In this document: positions 1-7,300 of the stretch, piece after piece
How positions within the stretch are numbered: the stretch's first letter is position 1
Layout: each line of letters starts with the position of its first letter
Assembly (NCBI GenBank): GCA_026991065.1
Contig: JALXCG010000098.1
Location: 1 to 8,351 of the forward strand
Length of the DNA stretch: 8,351 nt
From: JALXCG01 sp026991065 [NCBI: Gemmatimonadota bacterium]
Lineage (GTDB): Bacteria > GCA-2686955
Direction of reading: 5' to 3'
The notes under the pieces: generated by a model
Told to the model about the DNA's origin: nothing
The model's input: only the letters and a program-made list of their open reading frames with translations
The model's database searches: none
Program-made: the position numbers and the translations under genes

Positions 1-1830
1 AGCTATCTCTATGTTTACGGGCAACTGCTATCCGAGGGGACCACAGACGACCACATTGTCTTCACGGCCTTCCGTGACGACAGCGCCGGCGGCGATACCA
101 ACAACGATGGCACGGCCACCTCGCCGGCCAAGGGTGACTGGTACAGCATCTACTTCTCCGATGCGGAGAACAGTCACCTTCTCTACACCGACCTGCGTTA
201 TGGCGGCTACTCCGCCTACGGCATGGTCCGCGTCTATCAGACCGTCACTCAGGACAATCCGGTGCGGATCGAGCATTGTTCACTGACCAATAGTTCGACC
301 AACGCCATCTATCTCTCCGGCAGCGGCCCGGTGCTGAGCCCCCTGATCGCAAACAACAGCATCAGCGACTGTGGCACGGGACATTGGGCGATCGACAACG
401 CATCCGCGAGCGTTACCTCGATCATCAGCCACAACGCCATCGATGCCAACTATGGCATCCACTCTTCAGCCGCCGGTCCCATCACCGACAACACCATTTC
501 CAATGTCGGCACCCAGGGGATCCAGATCGCGGCGGCCAACGCGGTGGTCCGCAACAACACGATCTCCGGCACTCCCTCCTATGGGATCTATGTCAACGCC
601 GCCGCGGACACGATCGATGCCAATTCGGTCACCGGAGCGACCACCGGAGCGATCTATGTCGCGGCTGCCGATGTTTCGGTGACCGACAACTCGATCGCCG
701 ACTGCACCGGCCGCGCCATCTACATGGGCAACGGTACGGCACCGATGGCGGCCTTCTCCGGCAACACCATGACCGGCGACTACGCCTATCCGGTGCGGAT
801 CCATGTGGACAATCTGCGCAATCTAGCCGACAACACATGGTCGGGCTGGACCGATCCGGCGGCCATCGAAGTTCTTGGCGGTAGTTTGACTACAAACGCC
901 GTCTGGCCGGACTTCGGCCTGCCCCTGGTCCTGCGCTACTCCAATGTAACGGTACCAGACGGAATCGGTCTTCAGTTGCCGGCGGGACTTGTCTTCAAGT
1001 TCGATAGCCGCGCCACTTTCTATGTCTACGGTCAACTCATCTCGGAGGGCACCGGCACCGATCCGATCTACTTCACATCCTTCCGGGATGACACCGTCGG
1101 CGGCGACAGCAACCTCGACGGCAATGCCACGTCGCCGGCCCGCAGCGACTGGTACAATCTCTACTTCTCGAATGCCGAAGACAGCCGCCTGGTCCACACG
1201 AACCTGCGTTGGGGCGGTTACGGCGGTTACGGCTTGGTTCGCGTCTATCACAGCGAGGACACAGCCTCGCCTGCAGTGGTACGGAACTGTGAGATTTCGG
1301 AGAGCTATTCCCACGGCATCTACGTCGAAGGCTCTGGTCCCACGCTCACGCCGGACATCTCCTACAACCACATCCATGATTGCTCCTCGTGGGCGATCTA
1401 CCATGCGGCAGCCAACCTCCAGACCACCATCGATCACAATACCTGTGACGGCAACTACGGAATCTACACCGGCGGTCCCACTCCGGTCACCAACAACACG
1501 CTGCTCAATATCGCGAATACCGGTCTGCAACTTTCGCACAGCGGTGCTCAGGCCTCCGCAAACACGATCTCCGGTCCTGCCACCTACGGCATCTACGTCA
1601 CCGCCAGCGACGTTGCGGTCGCCAGCAACACGGTGACCGGAGCCGCGGGTTACGGTCTCTACGCGTCGGCGACCCTGGGGGCTTGCTCGGCCAACTCGTT
1701 CAGCGGAACGGGTAGCTATCCAATCTATTGCAACGCGGCGGATCTCCACCGGTTGACGGCCAACACGTTTGATTGGCCCACCGCCCTCGCCTACAAGGTT
1801 ACCGGCGGTAGTGTCAGCGGCAACGTTACC
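1..1830 (+). repeat. Tandem protein modules of the + strand gene (one partial, one complete)
   Basis: Two diverged copies of a module of about 309-337 codons lie in tandem. The clearest anchor is YVYGQL followed by EGT, the DDxxGGDxNxDG loop, SPA, DWY, and LRxGGYxxYGxVRVY; it starts near base 10 and again at 1021, 1011 bases apart. The equivalent anchor in the terminal module (TVNGQL, 1945) is 924 bases further on. Boundaries set by the WPDFG and WSPFDQP motifs put the second module at 904-1830. Spacing is variable, unlike the strict 885-base spacing in the paralog. The copies are clearly related in protein but well diverged in DNA. Confidence 0.85.
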
Positions 1831-3672
1831 TGGTCCCCGTTTGATCAGCCCTACTTGATCCTGGGGAACATTACGGTGGGCGCAGGTGACACCCTGAATA
1901 TCGACGCCGGCACCATCCTGAAGATGAATGCGCGCTATTCGTTGACGGTGAACGGACAGCTCAATTCCAATGGATCGGCCGCGCGTCCGGTGGTGATTAC
2001 ATCGATCAAGGACGACACCTGGGGCGGCGATACCAACGCCAACGGCAACGCTACCTCCCCGGCGAAAGGAGACTGGTATTACGTTTCCGCTCCCAACGCG
2101 GACGCCGACGTCAACCTCCGTTACACCAATCTGTATTACGGGGGTTACTCCTCCGGATACGAGTTCTACTCCTACAACAACAGTGTGTCGATCGAGGACT
2201 GCGACATCAGCCACTCGCAATCCTACAACCTATATCTGCAGGACTGCACCGGATCGGTTCAACGCACAACGCTGGCCGGTTCGAGCTACGGTGCCTATTG
2301 CACGGGAACAACCGATGTAACTTTCACCGACTGCAACATCACCGGCAACTCCTCTTACGGCATCTACAAGAACACATCACCTTCCGTCGATGCGCGCAAC
2401 TGCTGGTGGGGTGACGCGAGCGGCCCCTATCACGCGTCGGCAAATCCCAGCGGAAACGGCGATACCGTTTCCGACAATGTCCTGTTCAACCCGTGGCTCA
2501 ACGCCGAGTTTGCAGAGGAAGCACTCACGGTAGAGCTTCTTGCTTACCAGTCGTTGATCCCGAAGGGCGGAACCTTCGACTTCAAGGAGACCCTCGCCAA
2601 CACCTATGGCGATGCCAAGACCTTCAACCATCGTTTCCGGGTCTACGACGAAGCCGGCCAACTCTACTATGAGTTCCCGCCGCAAACGATCACTCTGGCA
2701 TCGGGTGAGAGCCGCGCGACGCTTTACACGATGCGCGTGCCACCGACCGTTCCGGTTGGGGTCTACACCCTGGAAGCCAAGGCCTATGATGGCCCCACCA
2801 TCTTTGATGCAGACTCTCTTTCGGCCCAGGTCATTGACTTGGCACAGTCGCGCAGTGGGTTGGTCGCAGGCGCGGCGCTTCTGAATGATCGCGCTGGGGC
2901 GTCCGGATCCGCACCCGGTGGCGGCGACCTTGATGCCGACCGCGCCCCGCAGGGAGCACCAACCGGCGACGATGCTCTGCGGGCTGGCCAGGGACAGCGT
3001 CCCGCGGCAACTCCGGCACGGAGTCGCAGCTCGTCGACCTCGGCCTCCGGAACCCGCAGGATCGGCGCGACCACTCGCGGCAGCGCTGGATCGGCCCAGG
3101 CTCCTGGCGCTGGAACTCAGGGCGATGATCTGCGCGGAATTCAGAGCAGTCGGACCGTCACTGCCGCGCCTCCGGTGGTTCACTGGACGCTGGAAGTGGT
3201 TCAGGTGGAAACCACCCACCGCGATGCCGGCGGGGTCTACACCCGGGTTCAATCGGCAACCAGTGCACCCCTGGTCGGTGAACCGATGAGCGAAGCGGCC
3301 CAGCGCGCCGCGGATGCCGCAATTCGCGAGTTGGGGCAAGATCTTCTCGACGAGGATCCTGCCACGCTCAACTCGGAGACTCCGGCTGCTGAGTTCAGCT
3401 TCGGCCTCGCGCCGGCGGCACCGAATCCGTTCAACCCGCTCACAACGCTCTCGTTCACACTCGAGGAAACCGCTCCGACACAGTTGGTCATCTATGACCT
3501 GAGTGGTCATGTGGTCATCCGCCTGGTCGACGAGTCTCTGCCGGCCGGCCACCATTCGGTGCAGTGGAACGGCAGGAACCAGCAGGGGCAATCGGTAGCC
3601 AGCGGGGTTTACCTGGCGGTCCTCGTCACACCCGATGAGCGAGCGACGCGGCGGTTGATGCTGGTGAAGTAA
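1..3672 (+). CDS. Large secreted parallel beta-helix repeat protein with type IX-type C-terminal sorting domain (5' end outside window)
   Basis: The frame is open from base 1 to the TAA at 3670-3672, giving 1223 visible residues. The ATG at 223 lies inside a repeat module and is not the true start. Residues 1-301 are the end of one beta-helix module, 302-610 a complete module beginning WPDFG, and 611-840 a terminal module beginning WSPFDQP and ending with CWWGDASGPY (CWWG at 801-804). Residues 841-947 form an Ig-like domain (IPKGG...VPVGVYTLEAKAYDG). Residues 948-1131 are a Gly/Ala/Ser/Arg-rich linker. Residues 1132-1223 are a sorting tail with PNPFNP at 1141-1146, IYDLSGHVV, VQWNGRNQQG, SGVYLAVL and terminal RLMLVK. 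Such tails direct export by type IX secretion in the Bacteroidota superphylum, so an outer-surface or extracellular location is likely. No catalytic signature is recognisable. Adhesin, surface-layer or polysaccharide-binding roles are possible but unproven. A paralog converges on it from the right. Confidence 0.95.
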   Translation, partial: SYLYVYGQLLSEGTTDDHIVFTAFRDDSAGGDTNNDGTATSPAKGDWYSIYFSDAENSHLLYTDLRYGGYSAYGMVRVYQTVTQDNPVRIEHCSLTNSSTNAIYLSGSGPVLSPLIANNSISDCGTGHWAIDNASASVTSIISHNAIDANYGIHSSAAGPITDNTISNVGTQGIQIAAANAVVRNNTISGTPSYGIYVNAAADTIDANSVTGATTGAIYVAAADVSVTDNSIADCTGRAIYMGNGTAPMAAFSGNTMTGDYAYPVRIHVDNLRNLADNTWSGWTDPAAIEVLGGSLTTNAVWPDFGLPLVLRYSNVTVPDGIGLQLPAGLVFKFDSRATFYVYGQLISEGTGTDPIYFTSFRDDTVGGDSNLDGNATSPARSDWYNLYFSNAEDSRLVHTNLRWGGYGGYGLVRVYHSEDTASPAVVRNCEISESYSHGIYVEGSGPTLTPDISYNHIHDCSSWAIYHAAANLQTTIDHNTCDGNYGIYTGGPTPVTNNTLLNIANTGLQLSHSGAQASANTISGPATYGIYVTASDVAVASNTVTGAAGYGLYASATLGACSANSFSGTGSYPIYCNAADLHRLTANTFDWPTALAYKVTGGSVSGNVTWSPFDQPYLILGNITVGAGDTLNIDAGTILKMNARYSLTVNGQLNSNGSAARPVVITSIKDDTWGGDTNANGNATSPAKGDWYYVSAPNADADVNLRYTNLYYGGYSSGYEFYSYNNSVSIEDCDISHSQSYNLYLQDCTGSVQRTTLAGSSYGAYCTGTTDVTFTDCNITGNSSYGIYKNTSPSVDARNCWWGDASGPYHASANPSGNGDTVSDNVLFNPWLNAEFAEEALTVELLAYQSLIPKGGTFDFKETLANTYGDAKTFNHRFRVYDEAGQLYYEFPPQTITLASGESRATLYTMRVPPTVPVGVYTLEAKAYDGPTIFDADSLSAQVIDLAQSRSGLVAGAALLNDRAGASGSAPGGGDLDADRAPQGAPTGDDALRAGQGQRPAATPARSRSSSTSASGTRRIGATTRGSAGSAQAPGAGTQGDDLRGIQSSRTVTAAPPVVHWTLEVVQVETTHRDAGGVYTRVQSATSAPLVGEPMSEAAQRAADAAIRELGQDLLDEDPATLNSETPAAEFSFGLAPAAPNPFNPLTTLSFTLEETAPTQLVIYDLSGHVVIRLVDESLPAGHHSVQWNGRNQQGQSVASGVYLAVLVTPDERATRRLMLVK
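493..834 (+). repeat. Run of 22-residue parallel beta-helix rungs
   Basis: Five consecutive rungs can be read, starting at 493, 559, 625, 691 and 766. The first three are exactly 66 bases (22 residues); the last two are 25 and 23 residues. Each begins with a T/S-I/V/M-S/T/A pattern (TISN, TISG, SVTG, SIAD, TMTG), has a Gly-Ile-Tyr-Val-like strand in the middle (YGIYV, GAIYV, RAIYM), and ends in Asn (NN, AN, DN, GN, DN). This is the classic PbH1-type pattern of a right-handed parallel beta-helix, with an Asn at the turn of each coil. Confidence 0.85.
1831..2520 (+). other. Terminal beta-helix module with CWWG cap (+ strand gene)
   Basis: This last module differs from the internal ones. It opens with WSPFDQPYLILGNITV, carries the loop GGDTNANGNATSP, and has several cysteines (EDCDIS, LQDCTG, YCTG, TDCNIT). 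It ends in NCWWGDASGPYHAS followed by NPSGNGD, TVSDNV and NPW. The CWWG...GP...GD.VS..V.F.PW sequence recurs at the end of many bacterial beta-helix proteins and probably caps the helix. It aligns better with the terminal module of the paralog than with its own upstream modules. Confidence 0.8.
3394..3669 (+). other. C-terminal type IX secretion-type sorting domain (+ strand gene)
   Basis: The tail begins FSFGLAPAAPNPFNP (PNPFNP at 3421-3438). It continues with alternating beta strands LSFTLEE, QLVIYDLSGHVV, HHSVQWNGRNQQG, SGVYLAVLVT, and ends RRLMLVK just before the TAA. This is the standard layout of Por-secretion / FlgD-Ig-like tails of type IX cargo. The assignment rests on motif recognition, without a profile search. 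Confidence 0.85.
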
Positions 3673-3688
3673 GGAGAGTCCACGCGAA

Positions 3689-3718
3689 TCCGCGGAACAG
3701 CCGATGCTGTTCCGCGGA
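3689..3718 (+). terminator. GC-rich 13-bp perfect hairpin 16 bases after the + gene stop
   Basis: TCCGCGGAACAGC (3689-3701) pairs perfectly with GCTGTTCCGCGGA (3706-3718) around a CGAT loop. There is no T-run behind it, so it is not a textbook intrinsic terminator. It may act as a U-less terminator or as a 3'-end stabiliser of the + gene mRNA. Its last base is also the first base of the next stem. Confidence 0.55.
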
Positions 3719-3762
3719 GCTGAGCCCGAGCAAGCTGCACAACGGGCTCAGCTTTGTGCAGC
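3718..3762 (+). terminator. Interleaved competing stems (A-B-A'-B') after the + gene
   Basis: Stem A pairs AGCTGAGCCCG (3718-3728) with CGGGCTCAGCT (3743-3753), 11 perfect base pairs. Stem B pairs GCTGCACAA (3734-3742) with TTGTGCAGC (3754-3762), 9 perfect base pairs. The arms interleave with no spacer between B, A' and B', so a full pseudoknot looks sterically impossible and the two stems should be mutually exclusive. Stem A is followed by only a short TTT (3753-3755), making it a weak terminator candidate. The structure is certain at the level of complementarity; its role is inferred. Confidence 0.55.
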
Positions 3763-4016
3763 ACGCCATCTGCTACTGATGGCACCGGCGGCGCCGTCGC
3801 GCTCGGGCTGTCGCACGCTGCTCAGTGAGAAACCCCCTGGGGCTCCCAACTGACCGGCCGGGCAATGCGTCGGGCCAACGCGCTGCGCCGGTATGGCTGC
3901 GGGCTGCACCGGAGAACACCCGTTGTTCCACGCACTCAAAGAGCAGCGTGGAGCCAAAGCGCTCTGCCGCCACGCTCCGGCTGTTTCGGCGAGATCCCGT
4001 GACGGGATGGTCCAGG

Positions 4017-4066
4017 CTGCTCCGATGGAAAGAGCACCGGTTGGGTGAATTGCACCGCCGGAGCAG
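4017..4066. other. Stem-loop of unknown role in the gap
   Basis: CTGCTCCG (4017-4024) pairs perfectly with CGGAGCAG (4059-4066). Inside the loop, GGTG (4044-4047) can pair with CACC (4053-4056). The sequence that follows, TTTCAGACAAAAAA, does not form a good terminator on either strand. A smaller hairpin, ATCCCG/CGGGAT with a 3-base loop, lies just upstream at 3994-4008. An RNA element is possible but unsupported beyond the pairing. Confidence 0.3.
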
Positions 4067-4240
4067 TTTCAGACAAAAAAGGCGGCATCGTGGACTTGCG
4101 TCCAGAGGGATTCGGCTGTGGTTGCGACACTACCGCACGTGCAGCCAATCACACTCCTCCATAGGATTCTCTGCACGGCACCGGATTGAGAGGATCGGCC
4201 CGCTACTCTACCCGCTTGCATTCGAAATCTCGTTCAACGC

Positions 4241-4277
4241 AAGGCGCCCGAGCCGCAATCGACCCGGGCGTCTTTTT
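4241..4277 (+). terminator. Intrinsic terminator, + strand
   Basis: AAGGCGCCCG (4241-4250) pairs with CGGGCGTCTT (4265-4274) around a 14-base loop. There is one G-U pair, and the stem is followed by further T bases (TTTTT at 4273-4277). This fits a rho-independent terminator reading on the + strand. It lies 568 bases past the + gene stop, so it would catch read-through from that gene or end an unseen + transcript. On the - strand the same stem is followed only by GCGTTG, so it is a poor terminator for the - gene. Confidence 0.6.
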
Positions 4278-4295
4278 GCGCGACAGGCTCCTGGT

Positions 4296-4308
4296 CCGCG
4301 AAACGCGG
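4296..4308 (-). other. Short GC hairpin just after the - gene stop
   Basis: On the + strand CCGCG (4296-4300) and CGCGG (4304-4308) flank a 3-base AAA loop, only four bases beyond the - gene stop codon. The stem is short and has no T-run after it in the - direction. It may contribute to the 3' end of the - mRNA, together with the 4241-4274 stem. Confidence 0.3.
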
Positions 4309-4312
4309 GGTG

Positions 4313-7300
4313 TTACTTCACCAACAACATCCGCTGCAGGGCACGTTTTTCGCCGGCGACGAGAAGCGCAGTATACACTCCACTCGGAACCGCGCTGCCC
4401 GAATCACTCCGACCGTCCCAGCGCACGGCGTGATATCCAGCGGGCTCCTCACCATCCACCAAGGTGCGAACAAGGTGCCCGGCGGCATCGTAGATCCGCA
4501 ACTGAACCATTCCGGGCTCCTCCAGCGAGAATTGCAACCGTGTGGATGGATTGAAGGGATTCGGGGCCGCCGGGGCCATGCCGAAATGCGCCTCAGGCAA
4601 GGGCGGCCGCCCCTGGTTCAGCTCCGGGTGGTCGGTCGCAACATCCTCGGCTGCGGAATCCCCTGCTCTTTCCCCGGCATGACTCACCAGCACCCGCTCG
4701 TTCTCCGCCACCGGAATCCGCCCAAAGATCGTGCTCTCCATCTGATTCAGGATGAGCATGAACCCATCCCCTTCGTAAAGCGTGGCGCCTTGCGATGAAG
4801 TTGTCGTGACGGCGCGGGCTGTCCGGCCTCTTCGTTGCCCGCCCTCGATCGCTCCGCCATTCCGGGTGCTGTCGCCATCCAGTCGCTGGCCGTGACCATC
4901 AGTGGTGTCTTTCTCTTTTTCGATGGCGCCGGAACTCTTCTGATTGCCGCCGGGCGAATTGGCGGCCAGGTCGATGACCTCCACACCGAACGAATCGGAG
5001 TCCAACTCGGTTGGCCCGTCGAATGCCTGCGCCTCCAGCGTGTAGAGCCCGACCGGAACACCGTTCGGGACCTTCATGCTGTAGAGATAGGTGCGGGACT
5101 CGCCGGCGGCCAATGTCACCGGAGTGCTCTGGAAAGTATGGAAGGGATCACCGGCCCCATCCAGCACCCGGAAGCGGTGAGTGAAAGAGACCTCCTCCGC
5201 GGAAGTATTCGCAAGCACCTCCTTGAAGTCACCGGTTCCACCACGCGGAATGATCGACTGGAAGGGCGTGAGTTGTACCACAACGGCATTCGCGGTGTAT
5301 TCAATGTCCCGCCACGGCGAAAAATCGACATGGTCCGAAACGTTATCGCCGTTTCCGCTGGGATTGGCGGTGGCGTTGTAGGGTCCACTTGCATCCCCCC
5401 ACCAACAGTTCTCCGCAAGAATCTCCACGCCGGAATCCTGGTTGTAAACACCCCACGTGCTGTTGTTCTCGATGTTGCAGTTGCTCAAGACTGCCGCTGA
5501 ACCGTTTCTGCAGTAGACACCCTGCGGAGATTCAGTGATGGAACTGCGTTCGAAATGAGCCGCTGAGTTGTCGAGGTAAGCCCCGTAGGTGCTGCACTTG
5601 CGGATCACTCCGTCGGCGAAAACGGGATCATTGTCGTGGGCGTAGAGCCCGTAACCGCTCGAATAGCCGGCGTACTCGATATTCGTAAAGCGGAGGTCGC
5701 CGAACGACCCGGCCGAAGGAAACGAGATGTGATACCAATCACCCGGATTCGGCGAGGTCGCGGCATCGTTTCCGTTGGTGTCTCCGCCCCACGCATCGTC
5801 GTGGATCGACGTAAAGACGACAGGAAGCCCCGGATCACCCGCGGCAATCAGGCCGCCGTTCACGGTCCAGCCGTAGCGATTCATCTTGATCAGGACACCC
5901 GCATCAATGGTCAGCGTGTCACCACTCGCGATGGTCACACTACCATCGATCACGTAGGGCACGCCCAGTGACCGCCAGGTCGCGTTGTTCTCGATCGTCC
6001 CCCCGATCACCCGGTAGCTCTTCGCCAGAGGCCAGTCAAAGGTGTTGCTGGAGAGCCAGCGAACATCGTTCGGGTTCAGGCGCACCGGACTATCTCCGGT
6101 GCCGGAGAACGAGTTGCCGACGAAACTGGCGATTGATCCGCTCTGGGTGTAGATTCCCCACTCGGTATCGCCGGTTGTCGTGTTTCCGGTTACAGTGGAG
6201 CCGGTTCCGTATATATAGATCGCGTAATTGGTTGCGTCCGTGAACGTGTTGTTGGTTACGGGACTCGCGGAACGCACATAGACGCCGTAGGGACCGGTGA
6301 ACTGGTTTCCCGTGATGTTCGGCAGGATCGTGGTCGAGGAGTTGTAAACGGCCCAACTGGGACAGGTGCTGAATGTATTCGCCGCAATCAGCGGTGTACT
6401 GGTCGATGATCCTTCGACATAAACGCCGTAGTGGCTCGAGTGTTCTATCGTTGAGTTCTGAATCACTGGAGCGGGATCGGCAAGCTCGTTGAAATTCAGG
6501 TAGATCACACCGCGGTCATCGCCATAGTAGGTATAGTATCCGCCATAGCGAATCTGTGTGTGGTCAAGGCGGCTGCCGGTGCCATTGGTGAAGTTCAAAC
6601 GCCACCAGTCTCCAGCAGCAGGGGTTGAACTGCCTTCGTCACCGTTGGTGTCCCCGGCCACGGTGTCATCCTTGTATGACGTGAAAACAATGGGGGCAAC
6701 CGCTGTCCCCTCGGCCAAAAGAGTTCCACTGACGGTGAAGCTTGTGCGCGCACTGAACTTGACCACAGATCCCTCGGTCAACTGCAGGCTGATGCCGGAA
6801 GGAACTGTTACGTGGCTGTAAACCATGACCAGCGGGAGGCTGGAAAAATCCGGCCAGGTCGTTGAAGCATTGAGAGTTCCGCCGATGGTTTCGTAGCCGC
6901 GGGCAGCGGGGCAGTCGAAGCTGTTCAAGGTGAGGTGACGGATGTCATCAGCGTGGACCCGGACCGGGAATGCGCCGGTTCCACCAAAGCTGTTGCCGGA
7001 GAAAGCCCCCAGCGCGCCCGAGCCGTTCTGGGTGTAGAGCCCGTAGTTGGTGGTGCCGGTGGTGGTGTTGCCGGTAATCGACGCCCCCGAGCCGTAGACA
7101 TAGATCGCGTAGCTGGTTGCATCGGCAAACGTGTTGTCCGTCACCGGACTGGCGGAGCGCACATAGACCCCTTTCGGGACCGTGAACTGATTCTGCGCGA
7201 CATTCGGCAGGAGCGAGGTTGAGGTGTTGTATACCGCCCAGTTCGGACAATCGTTGAAGCTATTCGATATGATTTGGGGCTCGCTGGCGGAGGAGCCTTC

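Larger units (their letters stand above)
3673..4312. other. Non-coding gap between convergent genes, rich in inverted repeats
   Basis: These 640 bases separate the two stop codons. I find no convincing gene. The readable frames give Arg-rich, low-complexity peptides with no motif, and no tRNA can be folded. The gap holds a dense set of inverted repeats: 3689-3718, 3718-3753, 3734-3762, 3945-3976, 3994-4008, 4017-4066, 4241-4274 and 4296-4308. Those next to either stop codon probably end the mRNAs. The central ones are unexplained. No promoter with good -35 and -10 spacing was found. Confidence 0.7.

Noticed and set aside
223-225. ATG as start of the + gene
   Set aside because: The same frame is open to base 1 and encodes module sequence (YVYGQL, DTNNDG, LRYGGY) matching the next module, so the true start is upstream of the window.
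823-2220. Long antisense open frame (465 codons) opposite the + gene; likewise 2377-3591 on the - strand
   Set aside because: The translations are Val/Gly/Arg-rich with no motif. The + frame here has clear beta-helix repeats and conserved domains, and long antisense frames are expected in GC-rich repetitive genes.
3671-3678. AAGGAGAG, a ribosome-binding-like sequence overlapping the + gene stop
   Set aside because: No ATG, GTG or TTG follows at a usable distance, and the sequence enters the 13-bp hairpin.
4215-4243. Possible tRNA T-loop (TTCGAAATC) with CTTGC/GCAAG flanks
   Set aside because: No 5-bp T-stem closes the loop, and no acceptor, D-arm or anticodon arm can be folded around it.
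4241-4274. Use of this hairpin as the - gene terminator
   Set aside because: In the - direction the stem is followed by GCGTTG rather than a T-run; at best it is weakly bidirectional.
3825-4433. 202-codon + strand open frame across the gap
   Set aside because: The peptide is Arg/Ser/Pro-rich without recognisable domain or good ribosome site, and it overlaps antisense the well-supported C-terminal tail of the - gene and a likely terminator.
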